From assembly GCA_963662175.1 (NCBI GenBank), contig OY759223.1, positions 13,370,249 through 13,434,248 of the forward strand: a DNA stretch of 64,000 nucleotides. Direction: 5' to 3'. Below the pieces are notes generated by a model that was not told the origin of the DNA, ran no database searches, and saw only the letters and a list, made by a program, of their open reading frames with translations. Position 1 is the stretch's first letter. Every line of letters begins with the position of its first letter. Both the position numbers and the translations under genes were made by a program. Positions 42,801 through 53,370 of this stretch are shown piece after piece. Origin of the DNA: Aradus depressus. Its lineage: Eukaryota; Arthropoda; Insecta; Hemiptera; Aradidae.

Positions 42801-43692
42801 AAAGTCTGGGGTGAAATAGCTGTAGGGAATTTCAGTTCTTCATAGGTACATCCACTTTCTAAGTACCGAAGAGTAGGAGTCAATGTCGGAGTGGCTTGGT
42901 CGCCAGGCTGAATGGACTAGTGCCAAATGGCCTCGGGACATTATGGATCGCTCATCTATGGCCACTCTAGGCATAACATCCACCTCAGCCTGGGCCTAAC
43001 TGTAGGGGCGTCCATTACTGAAATCGCGGAGCTGATTCTATGTCTTCCTCAGCGTGGACGTTTTTGTGTCTCTATCCATGCATTGGTTAGACGATCTGTC
43101 CTTCGGTTGTACAATGTAAATCTGTTCCGAGATGTTGATCATCTCAATTTAATAGTGTCTGTTCTCTATAAAATTATGAAGGAAAATGAAAAAGTAAAGT
43201 AATAGTTAATTTGAGTTTATAAGAGGATATGAGGATATAACCAACATACCGTATTTAAGGTAAATGTTTTAATATTAAACGTGAGATTTGAATACAAAAT
43301 GGAAAATAGAAATATCTAAATATTTGATGAAAAAAAAAAGTAAGTTATAATTTAAATAAATTCAGTATTTTATGTGGATAATGCAGGATATGTGGTTAAT
43401 TTTCTGAAACATCTCCCTCAGAACCGGCGGCGCAAGACTTTTGATACTGTCACCCTTTCCTAAAAAATTCAACTGATTTTACTGTAATTTTCGGTCTTTC
43501 AATGAACTAAAAGAAATGTGTTAGGCCCTTTCAACGTTTAGCACCCATTATAATATACCAAAAAAAAAATGTATATTTTGGCACTTCCACCCCATGATTA
43601 ATCCTCAATTAATGTATTAAATAAATATATATATATTTTTTTTGCAGGGAAAGGAAGAGCAAGAAAAAAGAAAAGCCTCGGATGAACTGTGA
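39861..43692 (+). CDS. boca: Boca/MESD, ER chaperone for LDL-receptor family proteins, complete (196 aa)
   Basis: Five exons, phases consistent: 39861-40025, 40235-40309, 40393-40553, 42168-42312 and 43648-43692. There is an N-terminal signal peptide (FFILALLIMYCEC), then KKDIRDFSEADMERLLDQWE and DDELPEHLRP. The MESD core thioredoxin-like domain follows (KGRTLMTFVIV, TKLWQTSLWNNHIQAERY, DNRAIFLFKDGSQAWDAKDF, QERCGEV). The last exon encodes GKEEQEKRKASDEL, so the protein ends in a KDEL-like ER retrieval signal, SDEL. Boca/MESD is known to fold YWTD beta-propeller/EGF modules of receptors such as Arrow/LRP5/6 and yolk-protein receptors. A second in-frame ATG (39882) would shorten the signal peptide by seven residues. 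Confidence 0.93.
41060..41298 (+). repeat. SINE-A with 13-bp target-site duplication
   Basis: Head gagggcgtcggtagctcag. The target duplication actagtaaacaat is at 41047-41059 and 41299-41311. The body is internally shortened. It lies in boca intron 3. Confidence 0.92.
41549..41806 (-). repeat. SINE-A copy
   Basis: Reverse copy with complete head (gagggcgtcggtagctcaatgg at the high end) and an internal deletion near the 3' end. It lies in boca intron 3, inverted relative to 41060-41298. Confidence 0.88.
42712..42827 (+). pseudogene. MADF-like coding fragment in boca intron 4
   Basis: The + strand frame reads RDFFLELIEKYRQHESLWQL, then TDEVLSG, with a stop at about 42820. Phe-x-x-x-Leu-Ile-Glu-x-x-x-x-x-x-x-Leu-Trp is the first-helix signature of MADF DNA-binding domains. 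The rest of the domain is not visible. It may be a decayed transposon accessory gene or retro-fragment. Confidence 0.4.
42927..43202 (+). other. Unrecognised open frame, 91 codons
   Basis: Lies in boca intron 4, downstream of the MADF-like fragment, in a less AT-rich patch. The encoded peptide (MASGHYGSLIYGHSRHNIHL...) resembles no family I know. It may be part of the same decayed element. Confidence 0.2.
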
Positions 43693-44144
43693 TTGTTTTT
43701 GAATCTCTAAGGACTGCATGGAGAACGGTATGATAGGATATTTGTGCCCCAGTTCAAGAGAGAACCAGTCCCAAATCTTAATTCTCAATCATATTTGCTC
43801 TTTAGAAATACAAATTGTGAACATACACGTGAAGAAACCTCTGCTCTCGACAACTGATCCTCTATTAGTTTATCTACATAATATTGCTATAGCTCAAAGT
43901 ATACAATTTGTAGTTGTTTCCCTCCTGAACTGGAGTGTTGATATAATAATTATATTCTATAAAATATGATATAAGACTTAATATAATTGAGGTTTTCTGA
44001 AAACCTTTAACTTTTTATTGTTCAAAGTTTTTGTGTGATATCTTTAGTCAATTGTATAATTTTTTTTTGTATTTTTGTCGTTTATTGAAAAGTTTCCATA
44101 CTTTTATATGGATGAATGTGGTGAATTCTAAAGAAAAGGTCGGT

Positions 44145-44522
44145 GGATCACCAGCCATGTACTTCCCCAACAGGAATTCATCAATTAGATTTTCGCTCCC
44201 CCTCCAAAGCCAATCGACTATTTGGGCTTAATCTCAATATTTGACTTACATAGAGGCTTTTGAATGCTCATAATAATTTTTTGTCCATACATTTATTACA
44301 TCGGCAGTTATTAAGGTATTTGAGTCGAAACCCCTTCCCTTCAACCGATTTCGCGGAAAAATTAATCAATATGTGTGTTAGAGGGTTCTGGATACACATA
44401 TATAATTTCGTGTCGATACATTCATTCTATCGGGAATTATCGTGTTCATAGATAGACAGAAAATGATTTTTTCATTTTTAAATCAGGAGATCGGAAAACT
44501 CCTCATCGAATTTCTGACCGAT
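44145..44522 (+). repeat. Repeat family B copy, interrupted by an inverted-repeat element
   Basis: From gtggatcaccagccatgtact to aatttctgaccga. The expected continuation (ataacttccc) resumes at 45664 after the TIR element. Confidence 0.75.
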
Positions 44523-45663
44523 TATATCTGTGACGACATGCCAGAACCAGTTATGTCCAATTTTTTTGAAAAATGAGATAATCACGGAAAGTTGTTTATT
44601 TTGACGTGAACTTTTGTTTTTTTACAAAAAATAACCGATTTTGATGAACATTTTTATAGTAATTCTGGGAAAACTTAATGAGTTAACTGCCATTTACATG
44701 CCAAAACCAGTTAACTTCCATTTACATGCCAAAACCAGTTAACTTCCATTTACATGCCAAAACCAGTTAACTTCCATTTACATGCCAAAACCAGTTAACT
44801 TCCATTTACATGCCAAAACCAGTTAACTGCCATTTACATGCCAAAACCAGTTAACTGCCATTTACATGCCAAAACCAGTTAACTTCCATTTACATGCCAA
44901 AACCAGTTAACTTCCATTTGCATGCCAAAACCAGTTAACTTCCATTTACATGCCAAAACCAGTTAACTGCCATTTACATGCCAAAACCAGTTAACTTCCA
45001 TTTACATGCCAAAACCAGTTAACTTCCATTTACATGCCAAAACCAGTTAACTTCCATTTACATGCCAAAACCAGTTAACTGCCATTTACATGCCAAAACC
45101 AGTTAACTTCCATTTACATGCCAAAACCAGTTAACTCCATTTTTTCATGCAAGAACCGATCAATTGGATCAAATTCGATATCATCACGCGTCGTTTAGAT
45201 TTTTCAGTGTAATGAACAACAAATAAACTCATTTTAATATCTCTGAGCATCTTTTTATTATAATTAATTAACCTTTCGTTTATCATCTCACGGTCACTAA
45301 CGGCTACTGATTAGTGCCACGAAAAGGAAACGCACGGCGCCACTGTCAAGCAACTGCTCCAAATTAAAACATTGTTGACATTCTCATATAATATATATGA
45401 CTATTTTATTGTAATACATCTAATATGAACGAATTCATAATCCAAATTAACAATGAAAAATTAAATTTTTTTTTTTCGTAATTAAATTACAATAATTATA
45501 ATTTTATAAAATTATTCGAACTTTTTAAAGGCGTAAACAATATTCAAGAAGAATTAGAACTTTTTATTTGAGTATAACAGAAGTAACACAAAACTTTAAA
45601 CTGTAATTTCTCAAAATCATGTTTAATGGAGTTAACTTGTTCTGGCATGTAGCCACAGATATA
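44523..45663. mobile_element. TIR element with internal terminus-like minisatellite
   Basis: The left end tatatctgtgacgacatgcc (44523 on) and the right end, reverse complement of catgtagccacagatata (to 45663), form inverted termini of about 35 bp that continue with agaac.agtta. TA dinucleotides flank the termini. There is no transposase ORF; it is about 1.14 kb and non-autonomous. It interrupts a family B repeat. A Tc1/mariner-type origin would fit the TA flank but is unproven. Confidence 0.65.
44675..45136 (+). repeat. 28-bp minisatellite, about 16 copies
   Basis: Unit ttaactKccatttacatgcc(aaaaccag), copies almost identical, varying mainly at one G/T position. The segment catgccaaaaccagtta resembles the element's own terminus (catgccagaaccagtta). 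Confidence 0.93.
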
Positions 45664-46368
45664 ACTTCCCGTATACTTCATATTGCTGGAAAAATAAAAG
45701 TGGTCATTAGATGAAAATTTGTAGATATTTTTTAAAATTTATTAAATACATTGAGATGAACATTTTTATATGAAAGGCTGTAGGCGGTTCGATCTCGCAA
45801 ATCTTATCTAACAAAAAAACCCTTTTAACCTTTTTATTTGCTAATTTCACGAACATATATACATGTCTACCAGTTTCGGTTTTTTTAGCACAAAATTCAA
45901 CATTTAAGTTTGCTAGATTGAAATATGTATACAATTCTGTGGCTGTGACTCCCCGACCCTAAGGGAAGTAATACTGTCGCTTAGCTGAAAATATTTAGGT
46001 TTTAACATAAATTTCCAAAAATAATAGCAAGAAATTCAGATAAACTAAAGAAATGGTGTTCATAAAGTACATAGTATATACAATATATAAATATTGTTAT
46101 ATATATATATTGTTATTATTTTTTATTGTGACATTTTTGTTTTTTATCATTAAGTAACGATGATAACTTTATAATGTATTTTTTTGTTTTTCCTTATCTG
46201 TAAATATTGTAATGGAATATGCAGACTTTTAAGATACTGAAGTACACTTCTGTATGTAATATCCATTTCTTTTCGTAAATCTATTTATATCTTCTGAATT
46301 TAAAATGTTGTCCTTTATTTTTTGGGTTATGTGAGGAGAATGTTAATTCATAAATAAAATATTATAAC
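45664..46368. other. Intergenic, AT-rich, nothing further recognised
   Basis: It starts with the resumed family B end. After that I see only AT-rich sequence and short (AT)n runs near 46090-46110. Confidence 0.45.
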
Positions 46369-46593
46369 AGCATCACTTCTCCCATTTATTTGTTGCCTTC
46401 TCATAAAATTGCAATTACAAACGTTTTGGGAAGCACTCCCATCTTAGGTGTTTAAATATATAAATCTACTCAATAAATATTTACTAACTTGAAGAACATA
46501 TGTATTATATATAATGATTGTGGGAGTCCTTCCGAAACGTTTGTGTTCCTATTTTTTGGGAAGACAAAAAAATAAAAGGGGAGAAGTGATCCT
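46369..46593. mobile_element. Family E foldback element, copy 2
   Basis: Arms 46369-46450 and 46508-46593 mirror each other (agcatcacttctcccattt ... gagaagtgatcct) and match the arms at 6446-7050. The hammerhead-like cores are degenerate here, though gaaacgttt survives in the right arm. It lies just beyond the UGT stop codon. Confidence 0.7.
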
Positions 46594-46630
46594 ATAATAA
46601 TTATTATATTATATTTTTTTATGAAATTTA

Positions 46631-49600
46631 TTACAGTATTTTGATTTTGATTGTTTTCTTTTTGTACAATATTGATTTGATAATATTGTGTACTATTTTC
46701 AAAAATAAACAAAATATTGATAAACTAAAAATGATTATGGTAATGTACATATTAAACACTAATTCCCATTTATTGTCTTCATGCCTGTTTGGGCTCGAAT
46801 TGCCATGTCTTATTGCGTACTCAGTCCAAAATGCTGCCCAATCCAAAGAAGAGACTGGTCTATCTCTGTATTTTTCAGATAGTTTTATCGCTTCCTGTTT
46901 GTACCTGATAACAAAAGAAATCAGACAATGAATATTTTTGACGTCAATGTATGTTTCAATATTTATTAAACGTTTTTTTACCAGCTCGAATCGTTGAAAA
47001 GTTTTGAAATGGTACTGTCGTTTCAAAAAAACTGTTTTTGTGTATCTAATATCGATAAATTTTACTGTGAAATAGTGAACGTTTTTCTAACTGCATTTTT
47101 CAACTACCCATCTTCCAATACCTTGATATCCTCACATAGTAACATCTTCGAATGTCTGCATGACCGATAAAATAACTTCTTCTATTCTAGTTACAACTGG
47201 AAAAGTGAAAAAAGATAGTGTGTGCTTCTAACACATGCCAGAAGTGAAACTTCTTCCGCCATTTTTTAATTTTTTTTGTTTTATATTCCAAAATGTTATT
47301 TTTATGTTGTATGGGATTTCTCAATTAACTCAAGATTTTTGGTAAAAACAGTTTTATTTATTGGTTTATTTTATTTTTATTATTTTGTTAAATCAACATG
47401 ATTTTCGTTGAACATTAGAAATCACATTTGATTCCAAAATAGAAACAATAGGCCTATGGTAAAAGAAATAAGAAATGTAGGTTTTTGAACGCGAGAGAAT
47501 AGAGAATGAGAATTGAGAAAGAAAAAGAGACGTTGTTTATGACGCTAGCAACGCTAAACAGGCGTACACTCACTTTGTGATTCAGTATCAGTAGATTGTT
47601 TATTAATATGAAAATGTTGTTCCTCCGAACATGATGCAACACTTGTAATTTTTAAACTTAAAGTCCTCTTTTTGAACACCATTATTTTCATATTCAGAGT
47701 CTGTTATCCAGATCCCTTTGGCCGATTTGGCTGAAAATCAATAGATATCGTTCTTAGAAGGTTATGGATATACAATTTCCATATATAAAATTTCGTGTCG
47801 ATACATTCATTCTATCGGGAGTTATCATGTTCGCGGAAACACATGATATTATTTTTTTTTTTTTTTCATTTTTGGAATCAGGAGGTCGGAAAACACAAAA
47901 TTCTGTCGAAAACTCCGTATCGAATTTTTCGTTAAAAAAGAGTCGGTGCCCCCACTGATTATCCACTTTATTTTCAAAACCACTTCTTTGAGGACGAACC
48001 AAAACACTGGTGCGGAGCGGGTCTGGGAGGTGTTGAGCGCGTCACATAATTTCGAAACTCATTTACCAGCTTAGTCCCCAAGTTGCCCAGTGCGCATAAA
48101 GAAGTTTCACTTCAAAAATTAAATAAAAATATAAATTTAATCGGTGTTTGCGGTTTATTAGGGAGTTCGCTTCTAGTGGGAAATAAATGAATACACTTAC
48201 CTAGGCTGAGTGAGTAGAGTGTTGATAGCTTTGTAGAGTATCTGTTCGGTGAGAGAGGGTAGGTCCAGGGTGAGACCAGCACCACCCACCATAGCCAGGT
48301 TGTGGGACATATCACCGAACTGTGGAAGACCCAGGATGGGCACCCCGCAGTGAACAGCTTCAGAGACACCAAGAAGACCACCATGGTAGATGAAGAGACG
48401 CACATTGTCATGTTCTGCCGGTTGTAAGAAACCCATGGAAAAATATAGGTCATAGAAGTATTAATCTGTTTTATATTACACATACGAAAATAGTGACTAT
48501 TCAGAATTTACTATAATGAGATTTCAAATACTTGACGTGTGGCATTAAAACACATTTAATATAATAATAATAAGATTTATTCAATATCATGCTCATGATT
48601 AGGCTAAAAGACCATTTTGTAAAACCCAGCTCATTAAATCAGCATGTAACTATAATCCGTTTATTTAATTTATTGTAGGACTGCTGTTTATATAAAAGTG
48701 GAAATCTATAGAGCTTTTGTTATTCCTGTCCTTGGAATTATTCAAAAATATTACATAAAAGAAGGCACTTAGTTTATTTTATTTGGGAGGTGAAATAAAC
48801 TTAAGCACGCCGTCCTTCGGATGGGACGTTAAGCGATGGTCCCGAGCTTGTACGATGTCAGGTACTCGTTAAAGACCCCTGCCCTAGGTGAATAAAAATT
48901 TAGGGTAGGCAAAATTTAGGACTCCCACAGTAAAGTCGGGCTCATGTCCACCAGAGTGACGAAAGAGCGCTCTGGTAGTAGGCGATATGATCTCAAATTG
49001 AAGGGGGGGGGGGGGGGGGGGGTTCTGTAGGCGAAAATTGCTGTCTTGTACTAATCATTAGGTATACATTTAATAATTTATTGTGATTTAATGGTTTCGT
49101 ATCTTGTTCACCAAAGATAGTACGAGAAAATATTTAAGACGCTATGACTGGGTAGTTCCTAACTCCGCCACTAGAGTACTTTAGTAGTTCATTTTTTTCT
49201 TCAACATTTTCATATAACTTTTTACAAAAAGCACTAAAAAAAATGTGAAACTGAGAAATAAAACGAATTTCAAAGCTTCAGAGTTATGAGGTTCTATGAT
49301 AATGTAACGATATGTTGAAACAATAATATAGCCTAAAAACTAATTTTAAAAACGTAGGTATTTTTGAAATATTGTCTATTTCATAAAACTTGTATTCATA
49401 TACCATCGTAACACATCGTAAGATTTAGTTTAAAAAATAAATCCGTTTACTGAGTGGTAATTTCAGGTAAGGATGAGAGTTGGAATTTCAACTTGGTAGA
49501 CCCATGGCTTAGATAGTATGCACGTTTGTTAACTGTGTTGTTCCTTAGTTTATTTTACCTTTAATGTAAAAAAGACTTAAGCACGCCATCCTTCGGATAG

Positions 49601-51028
49601 GATGTTAAGCGATGGTCCCGAGCTAGAGTCGGGCTCATGTCCACCATAGTGATGCTCTGGTAGTAGGCATTGTAGTTAAGCCCGGCCATGAGTAACTATA
49701 AGAATGGTTCGCACTCAGCAAAATGACTTATTCCAAAAAGAAGTTTGTTTATATTTATTACAAGTTTCCACGACTTGTCCGCATTTCTCAACTTAATAAT
49801 ATAGGCGTTATAATGTTAAACATATAGTACAGAAAACGTTTTACCTAAAATGTCTCTTTGTGGCAGCCACTTCATAAATTTAATATTCTTCATTTTGGGT
49901 GTTGTTGAATTTTCCCACTTCCAGAGTACTCTCTGTTTAAGTTTGGAAAATGTGTTTAAAAATATGTGGAAGTATTTCTCTGGTAGAGTCTCAGATCTGA
50001 ACATACTTCCCATACTGAACACGATCACTCCATTCGCAGCTTCATCCAAGAACAGCCCCAACTCCTTGTTAAACAAACGATGAAAATTAATTTTTTTGTT
50101 TATAATATAAAAGTACTTACTTCATAATGATGCAATCTCTAAGCTTTTTTTGAATCCCACATTTTTATAAATAAACAGAGTACAATAATGTTTTAAAATT
50201 GAATAACAGACTTACCCTAGGCAATATCTTAGGTTGTCCTATATGCATTCCACCAACTTCTATAAGTTTGGGAGATGTAACGCCAAACGGATGCAAACTA
50301 AAATGTGTGTTGACCAGAACAAAGCTTACACTTTTTGCCACTTCCTCTAATGATGGCATTTCACGAAAATATTTATTAGCTATCATTTGAGATTTATAAT
50401 TCATAAAATATTTATAATAAAAAATAGTAGCGCCCCATTCAAATGCATTCACAATTTTAGAAAATATATTCATGGGATTTTTACGATTTGAAAAGACAAG
50501 TGGTGCTTCAAACGGACGAATTGGAACTCCTGCCCGCTCATAAGCCCAAGGCATCAAAGGACTAGCGCTAATTGATACATATGGGCATTTAAATTTATGA
50601 ACAAATCCTAGAAAAAGGTCTGAATTAAAAATTTCTGTTATAATAAGATCAAAAGTTTGATTAGAATTGATTAATTTTCTAACTGTCGAAACTTGTAAAA
50701 TGGCTTCATAATCGTCTATTTGATCATTAAGAAGTTTTAAGTTTGAGTAAAGTCCATATGAGCCGGAAAGTTCTTTTAAGGACATATTAGCGTGTAGAGA
50801 CACTGTGGAACCAGCAAGGCTTATGTCTGTATAATTTGTCATTTTTAAAATTTTAGGAAAATGACTAATAACAGTTAATTCATGTTGACGTTTGTGAAGT
50901 TCATTTAGAAGGGTTTCGAACATTGTAAAATGGCTTTTCGCAGAAAATGGGAATATTGCTAAAATTTTCGCGCTTGAGATGATGTCCAGACTCCCCAATA
51001 ATATTAAAAACAACGGATCGATATTCAT
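46631..51028 (-). CDS. UDP-glycosyltransferase, complete (506 aa)
   Basis: Four exons in phase: 50216-51028 (ATG 51026-51028), 49845-50064, 48201-48414 and 46631-46904. There is an N-terminal signal segment (LFLILLGSLDIISS), then the acceptor-domain SAKSHFTMFETLL with the catalytic-type His. FDLIITEIFNSDL holds the partner Asp. The donor-domain entry is GVIVFSMGSM, then WLPQRDIL. The signature region is FIYHGGLLGVSEAVHCGVP followed by GDMSHN, where nearly all family members have GDQ. The C-terminus is one membrane helix (ITIIIFSLSIFCLFL) and a basic cytosolic tail. UGTs conjugate small lipophilic compounds with a UDP-sugar in the ER lumen. Expressed sequence would settle the exon 2 start. AATAAA on the - strand overlaps the stop. 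Confidence 0.9.
47215..48116 (-). repeat. Repeat family C, copy 2, interrupted
   Basis: Inverted copy of 1652-2385 in UGT intron 3. A family B fragment (47700-47935) is inserted in it, splitting the homology into 47215-47660 and 47936-48116. Confidence 0.72.
47700..47935 (+). repeat. Repeat family B fragment (nested)
   Basis: ccgatttggctgaaaatcaatag ... cgtgtcgatacattcattctatcgg ... T-run ... ggaatcaggaggtcggaaaa. It is inserted in family C. Confidence 0.75.
48770..49002 (+). repeat. SINE-A, 5'-truncated, 3' end replaced by poly(G)
   Basis: Forward copy from ttattttatttgggaggtg to ggcgatatgatctcaaattg, then a run of about 19 G (49004-49022) where the SINE end should be. It lies in UGT intron 2. 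Confidence 0.85.
49546..49700 (+). repeat. SINE-A, internally deleted
   Basis: Forward copy, agtttattttacctttaat... cgatggtcccgagctagagtcgggctcatg, missing about 80 bp of body. Confidence 0.8.
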
Positions 51029-53240
51029 TTTTTATTTTTAATAAGGCGATTGGCAGAAAATCCGGATTAATTTAATATAATAATTATGACAAAATCGCTC
51101 ACAATAATGTTAATATTCTTGCCAACAATACCAAACCATTCTCAAAAATGTTCCCCTTTTAAAGATAAATAGAAAATTAATGTGTGACTTTTTTTTAAAA
51201 TGTATCTTTAACTTATTTTTAATAAATGGACCTATAAAAAACGTTTTTGCTCCAGACAAGCCTCACTGGCTTTTCTGCCATATTTATAAAAAAAATTAAA
51301 TTTTTGTAAAATCAAATAATTTTTTACAGAGACAAAATTTGTCGCCTACCGGACATGATAATTTTTCATACTAGGTAACCAGTTCTACCAATTGTTGTAA
51401 AGAATAATAATAACTAAGATTATAACCTAACAATGTGATTTTTTTTTTCTTTTTGTAATAATCTACTTTTTACCATCAACTTCAATTCATATATCCATAT
51501 TGAGGCCCTGGATTTAAATAAAAAATGTTAATTTTTCTTCACGAAATACTCATCGACGAATATATGCTTAAAATTGAACACAACACTTTTCAATAAAATA
51601 CTTTGACCATGAATTGATTTTTGACAACTATATAAAAACCCTGATCACACAACGGTAGTTGAACAACTGATAGTTAAATAATGAGACCACGAGTTTCAGA
51701 AGTGGCTCCTATCATATTTGTGTCTGGCTCAATGTTATTTGAAAAGTAGGTAACCAACTCTATATTTTTTCAAAGGAGATAAGATAGATGCCCTATATTA
51801 TTTTTTTAATGTTTTTTTAAATTAATTTCTTATAGACAGTTATTGAACCCAATATAATTTTGAAATTAAAAGTGCCTTTTATACCGTGTTTTGAAATGAT
51901 CTCTATGGTTAGCGAGTGTACGGTATTTATTTAAACAAGATAAATGTCAGTCTATTTTGGGCACTGAACCCACACCGGGCTAGAATTATATTATGTCACT
52001 GACATTAATAGAGGCTAGGTTTCAAAAAGTTACTTTTGAGGTAAGCTAGGGACAATTTTTTGTTTCCCGGGCTAGTAGAGGGGAAGTTATTTAATCGGTT
52101 AGAAATTCGAAGTTGAGTTTTCATCGGATTTCATGTTTTCAGACCCACTGATACAAAAAATTTAAAAAAAATTATCTGTGAGCACGAAAAGTTTATTTGT
52201 AAATTCAAAACCCCATTAGGACGACACCTAATACTTTTCAGAGATGGGGGGCTCGACTCCAAACCCCTAATAACTGCCAATGTAATGAATTAATTTTTAG
52301 CCCAATAGATTTTGAAGGGAGAGCGATAACTTAATTCGATCAGAAGAAGTACATTGTCCGAGATTTACTAACTGTTCTTTTAACGTCTCTTGGAAAGGGA
52401 TGACTCATTTGGCATATTGAACGTCTTGAAAGAAAAGTTTTTTCGTGGTTTTCGATAAAAAATTTACGCGGAAAAATCTTCATATATAAAATGGTTATTG
52501 ATTATGTTCAATTTATTGAGAGCAAAACAACAAGAAATCACATTTAGAGAGCATATTTCATGAGTGAAGCAACAAAATGAGTAACTAGCAGACTACCAGG
52601 CGTTGCCGCTAGTACTAACTTTATGTTGGGACCATCCTTAAAAGGGCTTGCGGATTTCGTGAATATATAAGTGGTTACATCTTGAAGTTCAAACATACAA
52701 ACTGACATAAATTTAATTTAATCTTAAGCTTTTATATAAGATTATATGTTACAGATAGGTATACTTTTTTTTAGAACATTTTATTGTCAACAATTCCTTC
52801 ATACATCATTTTGATATATCTTCAATGGATTAAGCAGCATATGCAATAAATGGCGCCCGAACGGCCGTTTTTCCTCTGACTTCCCTCACTTATATCATCA
52901 TTGCTCAGCTCCTTTTCGATAAAGCGTGAAGATGTATGTCTATGTCTACCGGAAAGAAATAAGCTTCCCATCGGTGAAAGAATTATTCAAATGGGTTATG
53001 TAGTTTTTGAGATTTCCTCAAATATACAACAAACAAACAAACTTTCTCTCTTTATATATTGGTATAGTTTTAAAATACTCATATTAAAATACACACACCT
53101 AATATACACTGAAAGGAAAATTAGATAAGGAAATATATGTAAAATAAATTTGAGATAATACAACAGTTGGACAACTCTCAAGCTTACTGGGAAAAGTTTA
53201 CTAGAAATCAAAAAGAAGATATGTAGAAAAATATTGTATT
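51029..53240. other. Intergenic region upstream of the UGT
   Basis: AT-rich. A reverse family B copy lies at about 52085-52370. An (a/t)-rich stretch 52600-53240 shows no coding signal. The UGT promoter should be near 51030-51200, where I see no clear TATA box. Confidence 0.45.
52085..52370 (-). repeat. Repeat family B copy (reverse)
   Basis: Reads ggttagaaattcgaagttgag ... ctaataactgccaatgtaatga ... ttgaagggagagcgataac in reverse of the family B order. Confidence 0.65.
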
Positions 53241-53370
53241 TATTTTTTTGTATTTTTTTTTTTTTTTTTTTTTTCATTTATTGATAATTTTTGTAAAATG
53301 TACATTCAATTGTGCTAAAATAAAATAAAAAACAAAACATCTGGCACTTGAATGAGGCCGCTGACCAGCG

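Noticed and set aside
44031..44451. + strand open frames downstream of boca
   Set aside because: They fall in family B repeat sequence and have no protein resemblance.
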